From: Propionibacteriaceae bacterium
Lineage (GTDB): Bacteria > Actinomycetota > Actinomycetes > Propionibacteriales > Propionibacteriaceae
Direction: 5' to 3'
Assembly (NCBI GenBank): GCA_031272505.1
Contig: JAISTQ010000059.1
Span: 1-40,003, forward strand
Length of the DNA stretch: 40,003 bases
Numbering within the stretch: the first letter of the stretch is position 1; the number at the start of each line of letters is the position of its first letter. The notes below the pieces were generated by a model. That model did no database searches. It was not told the origin of the DNA and saw only the letters and a program-made list of their open reading frames with translations. The position numbers and the translations under genes are program-made. Shown here piece after piece: positions 37,957-40,003 of this stretch.

Positions 37957-39483
37957 TTAATCAATGATCGTGATTTCGACGCGGCGATTCAGTCTGCGGG
38001 CGTTTTCGAGGTCTTTCCCGTTCAGACCTGTCTCCTTGACCCGCGGGTCCTTTTCGCCCTTGCCGTCCGTCTCGAAGGTCCAACCAGAGCCCAGGCGCTG
38101 CTTCAGGGCGTCTGCGACGGCCTTGGCCCGGCGCTTCGACAGATCCAGGTTGTGGGAATCGCTGCCGGTGGAGTCAGTGTGCCCCACGATGCGCAGCTTC
38201 CGCCCGTCCTGCGCCTTGAGGATCTTCGCTGCCTTGTCGAGGGTCTTGCTGGCCGACTTGCTCAAAGTTGCCTTGTCCGTGGCGAACAACACCGTGGTGT
38301 CCAGTTCGATCTTCTCCGCCGCCCGCAACCCAGGCGATGTCTGCGCAAAGTAGTACTCAAAAACATCCTCAGTGGCCTTTGTGGGCGTTCCCTCCACCGT
38401 CCGGGGCGAGAACAGCCAACCCACGGTTCCCCCGAAAAGCAGGTCTTGGGTGCCAGGATCGGGTGACGTGATCTCGATTTCGACTCCCTCGCCCACCTTC
38501 GGCCCATAGGCGTCGGTGCAGGATGGGCACTGGGCCGTTTCGTTGGCGGGCTGCCAACCGCCCCAAACCCCGTCGGCATCTACTGCCAGGAGGTTCTCGA
38601 ACACTGTCTGCGAGAAGTGCTTGCTGTCCCAGGGGCTGGCTCCGTCGAGCTGACCCAGCAGGCGGTTGGGGCCATCGGCCGGGCGTTCGACGGCTACGCG
38701 TGCTGTCACCGTCCCTGCGGCGGCGCGCTCCAGGCTCACCAGACGCAACTGATAGCCGGCGAACGCCGGCACGAGGTCCCGTTGCGGCAGCGACGGCTCG
38801 ATCGCGACGTTTTCGAATGAGCCGACGTACGGAATGGTCAGCGTCACCGTGCTGGCGCCCTCCGGGGCCGACATGACGACGTAGGCGGGATAATCCCCAC
38901 CTCCGCCGAAATCGTATTCCTTCATGTTCGCGTTGTTCATGGAGCAGAGGCAGAAGTTCGTCTCCGTCCGCACGGCCCGGTAGCTGGTGTCATCGCCGGC
39001 GACTGTCAGCTTGACATCGGAAAACTCGTAGGGCGCTCCTGCGTATCCGCCGTTGTCCCGGTCGTTCAGGTGGACCCACCAACTGAAATCAGGATCCGCG
39101 AGAGCGCTCAGATCGGGCACCGCCGCTTCGTCGGCGTTGAGGCGCACCTCTACCAGAACTCGGTCACTACCGAGCCGGTAGACCCCCATCAAATCGATCC
39201 GCCACCCCTCGCGGGAGAGGTTTTCGTTCTTGGGATCGACACCACCAGTCAGCGTTCCGATCGGATCGGCGTAGGCATAGGGCTGAGCAGCCCCCAACTC
39301 ATAGGTCTCACCCAAGGTGTGGCTCTCCACAGTCGGCTCGGCAGCAGGCGTAGGCGAGTCCGCCGGGCTCGTGAGGCTACTCCCTGGTGCGGTCTCGCTC
39401 GGAGTCGGCGGCTCGGTGACGCATCCGGTAAGCACAGTCACCGCAATCAGGGACATCGCTAGAACGGTAAGACCCTTCGTCAC
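37957..39483 (-). CDS. Lipoprotein with C-terminal OmpA-type peptidoglycan-binding domain
   Basis: The product is 508 residues from GTG 39483, with GGAG 6-7 bases upstream. Alternatively it has 521 residues from GTG 39522, which stands 6 bases after a TACTAT box. The signal peptide has lipobox VLTGC. A Ser/Thr/Pro linker precedes a long beta-rich region with two CxxC-like pairs (NFCLCSMN; CPSCTDAYG), then the OmpA domain of about 120 residues. In that domain VLFATDKATLSKSASKTLDKAAKIL, RIVGHTDSTGSDSHNLDLSKRRAKAVADAL and ENARRLNRRVEITI carry the Asp and Arg that bind diaminopimelate. OmpA domains are less usual in Gram-positive lipoproteins; here it would tie the membrane to the wall. Confidence 0.85.
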   Translation of the reverse strand: MTKGLTVLAMSLIAVTVLTGCVTEPPTPSETAPGSSLTSPADSPTPAAEPTVESHTLGETYELGAAQPYAYADPIGTLTGGVDPKNENLSREGWRIDLMGVYRLGSDRVLVEVRLNADEAAVPDLSALADPDFSWWVHLNDRDNGGYAGAPYEFSDVKLTVAGDDTSYRAVRTETNFCLCSMNNANMKEYDFGGGGDYPAYVVMSAPEGASTVTLTIPYVGSFENVAIEPSLPQRDLVPAFAGYQLRLVSLERAAAGTVTARVAVERPADGPNRLLGQLDGASPWDSKHFSQTVFENLLAVDADGVWGGWQPANETAQCPSCTDAYGPKVGEGVEIEITSPDPGTQDLLFGGTVGWLFSPRTVEGTPTKATEDVFEYYFAQTSPGLRAAEKIELDTTVLFATDKATLSKSASKTLDKAAKILKAQDGRKLRIVGHTDSTGSDSHNLDLSKRRAKAVADALKQRLGSGWTFETDGKGEKDPRVKETGLNGKDLENARRLNRRVEITIID

Positions 39484-39528
39484 AATCTTCTCCAGCTCTC
39501 TTCGGGGATATGGGGGGTACACCTACCC

Positions 39529-39534
39529 ATAGTA
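39529..39534 (-). promoter_or_regulatory. -10 box of the OmpA-domain lipoprotein gene
   Basis: TACTAT on the minus strand, 6 bases, GTG 39522. Either translation starts there, or the transcript begins there and the GTG at 39483 is used. Confidence 0.5.
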
Positions 39535-39589
39535 TCGTGATCCGAAGACTGCACCATCGAGCACACCTTCGAGGACGGGTACGAGACGA

Positions 39590-39886
39590 TCATGCAACCC
39601 GAAAACCGACTCCGCGCCGACTACTGCTCCTCGCGCGCTCCTTCAGTACCCGCTGAAACCGGTAATCGTCGATGAAACAATGGATGCCTCGGTTCTCGCA
39701 GTTGATATCGTTCCGTGGCAGTGACGAGAGCCCCACCAACTCCACGCCCTCAAGGTCCACGGGACCGCCGCGAACCATCGCAAAACCGTACTCTCCTTCT
39801 GCTGGAAACTCATTCTTCAGGACGCGCCTACGTCGGATCGGGCTTAGCCTACCGACACCAGCTTTCTGTTCAGATGAGCGGCTCAT
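39590..39886 (-). pseudogene. Truncated DUF4417-like gene
   Basis: 98 residues from ATG 39886, with GGAGG 4 bases upstream. FPAEGEYGFAMVRGG, LVGLSSLPRND and NRGIHCFIDDYRFQRV resemble the first half of DUF4417 proteins (the G-x-H-F/C-FIDDY-x-F core), which usually exceed 200 residues. After FQRV the sequence becomes KERARSSSRRGVGFRVA and stops, with no continuation in other frames that I can recognise. The 3' half has therefore probably been lost. The family link is from memory and moderate. Confidence 0.5.
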
Positions 39887-40001
39887 AGCGCCTCCATTCT
39901 TCATCGGCCAGACGGAGATTTCCCGCCGTTCCAGCTTCGTGTCCAAACCACGGACTGTTGTCCGCCTCGAACGCGGCGATACTGTCGAAACAAGCCAGTG
40001 T
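39870..40001 (-). CDS. C-terminal end of an unknown gene (runs off the window)
   Basis: The minus-strand frame from the window edge reads TLACFDSIAAFEADNSPWF...NLRLADEEWRRYEPLI and stops at 39870. It overlaps the DUF4417-like start by 17 bp, so the two probably form an operon. The composition looks protein-like but I do not recognise the family. Confidence 0.45.
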   Translation of the reverse strand, partial: TLACFDSIAAFEADNSPWFGHEAGTAGNLRLADEEWRRYEPLI

Positions 40002-40003
40002 CC

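Noticed and set aside
39535-39660. Plus-strand fragment reading FEDGYETIMQPENRLRADYC
   Set aside because: It looks protein-like but is short, has no start or family match, and could be chance; mentioned only as something to test at the truncated DUF4417 end.

Overview
The window comes from a high-GC Gram-positive bacterium, almost certainly an actinomycete. My best guess is Propionibacteriales or a relative, but the genus cannot be fixed from the sequence. The evidence is a class E-type sortase followed by its 56-residue membrane partner, a DUF4032 protein, an NlpC/P60 protein with a coiled coil, an MtrA/TrcR-type two-component pair, and at least ten genes that look leaderless: a TANNNT box exactly 6 bases before a GTG or ATG start.

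Layout. 1-1024: no gene; three dispersed or tandem repeat families, ending in a terminator. 1025-5774: a minus-strand catabolic operon (dhaL, dhaK, an LsrF-type aldolase/thiolase, a DUF1097-like membrane protein, a VOC-fold protein) divergent from a SorC/LsrR-type regulator. 5778-9281: tRNA-Thr, a DedA-family protein, an MsiK/UgpC-type ATPase and a DUF4032 kinase-like protein. 9286-14149: cell-envelope genes (zincin-like lipoprotein, NlpC/P60 hydrolase, polysaccharide pyruvyl transferase-like protein, OpuAC-like lipoprotein). 14156-19321: a STAND/AAA-type ATPase with seven helically phased 10-bp repeats at its promoter, then a lower-GC insert encoding a secreted BACON/Ig-like protein. The insert is flanked by a 28-bp exact duplication of the 3' end of the neighbouring ClC Cl-/H+ antiporter gene. 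19434-22720: two-component system and sortase. 22830-26236: proline dehydrogenase, metB, a sulfotransferase/cysN deletion scar and a lone corrinoid protein. 26400-30366: a GldA / fused GldFG / DUF4340 ABC cassette. 30383-33007: a zinc/manganese ABC transporter behind a Zur/Fur-like palindrome. 33346-35437: PPOX-family protein, membrane protein and zinc alcohol dehydrogenase. 35445-37835: trpD-trpC-trpF. 37957-40003: OmpA-domain lipoprotein, a truncated DUF4417 gene and the end of another gene.

The best candidates for something new are four. (1) The dhaKL-lsrF-DUF1097-VOC operon resembles an autoinducer-2 processing operon whose kinase, transporter and isomerase have been replaced by unrelated proteins. 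(2) The BACON-like insert carries a duplicated clc end. (3) The ATPase promoter is built of phased ATA repeats. (4) The TANNNT-N6-RTG promoter/start rule is very consistent. All functions are read from the sequence and from memory of families; no search was run.
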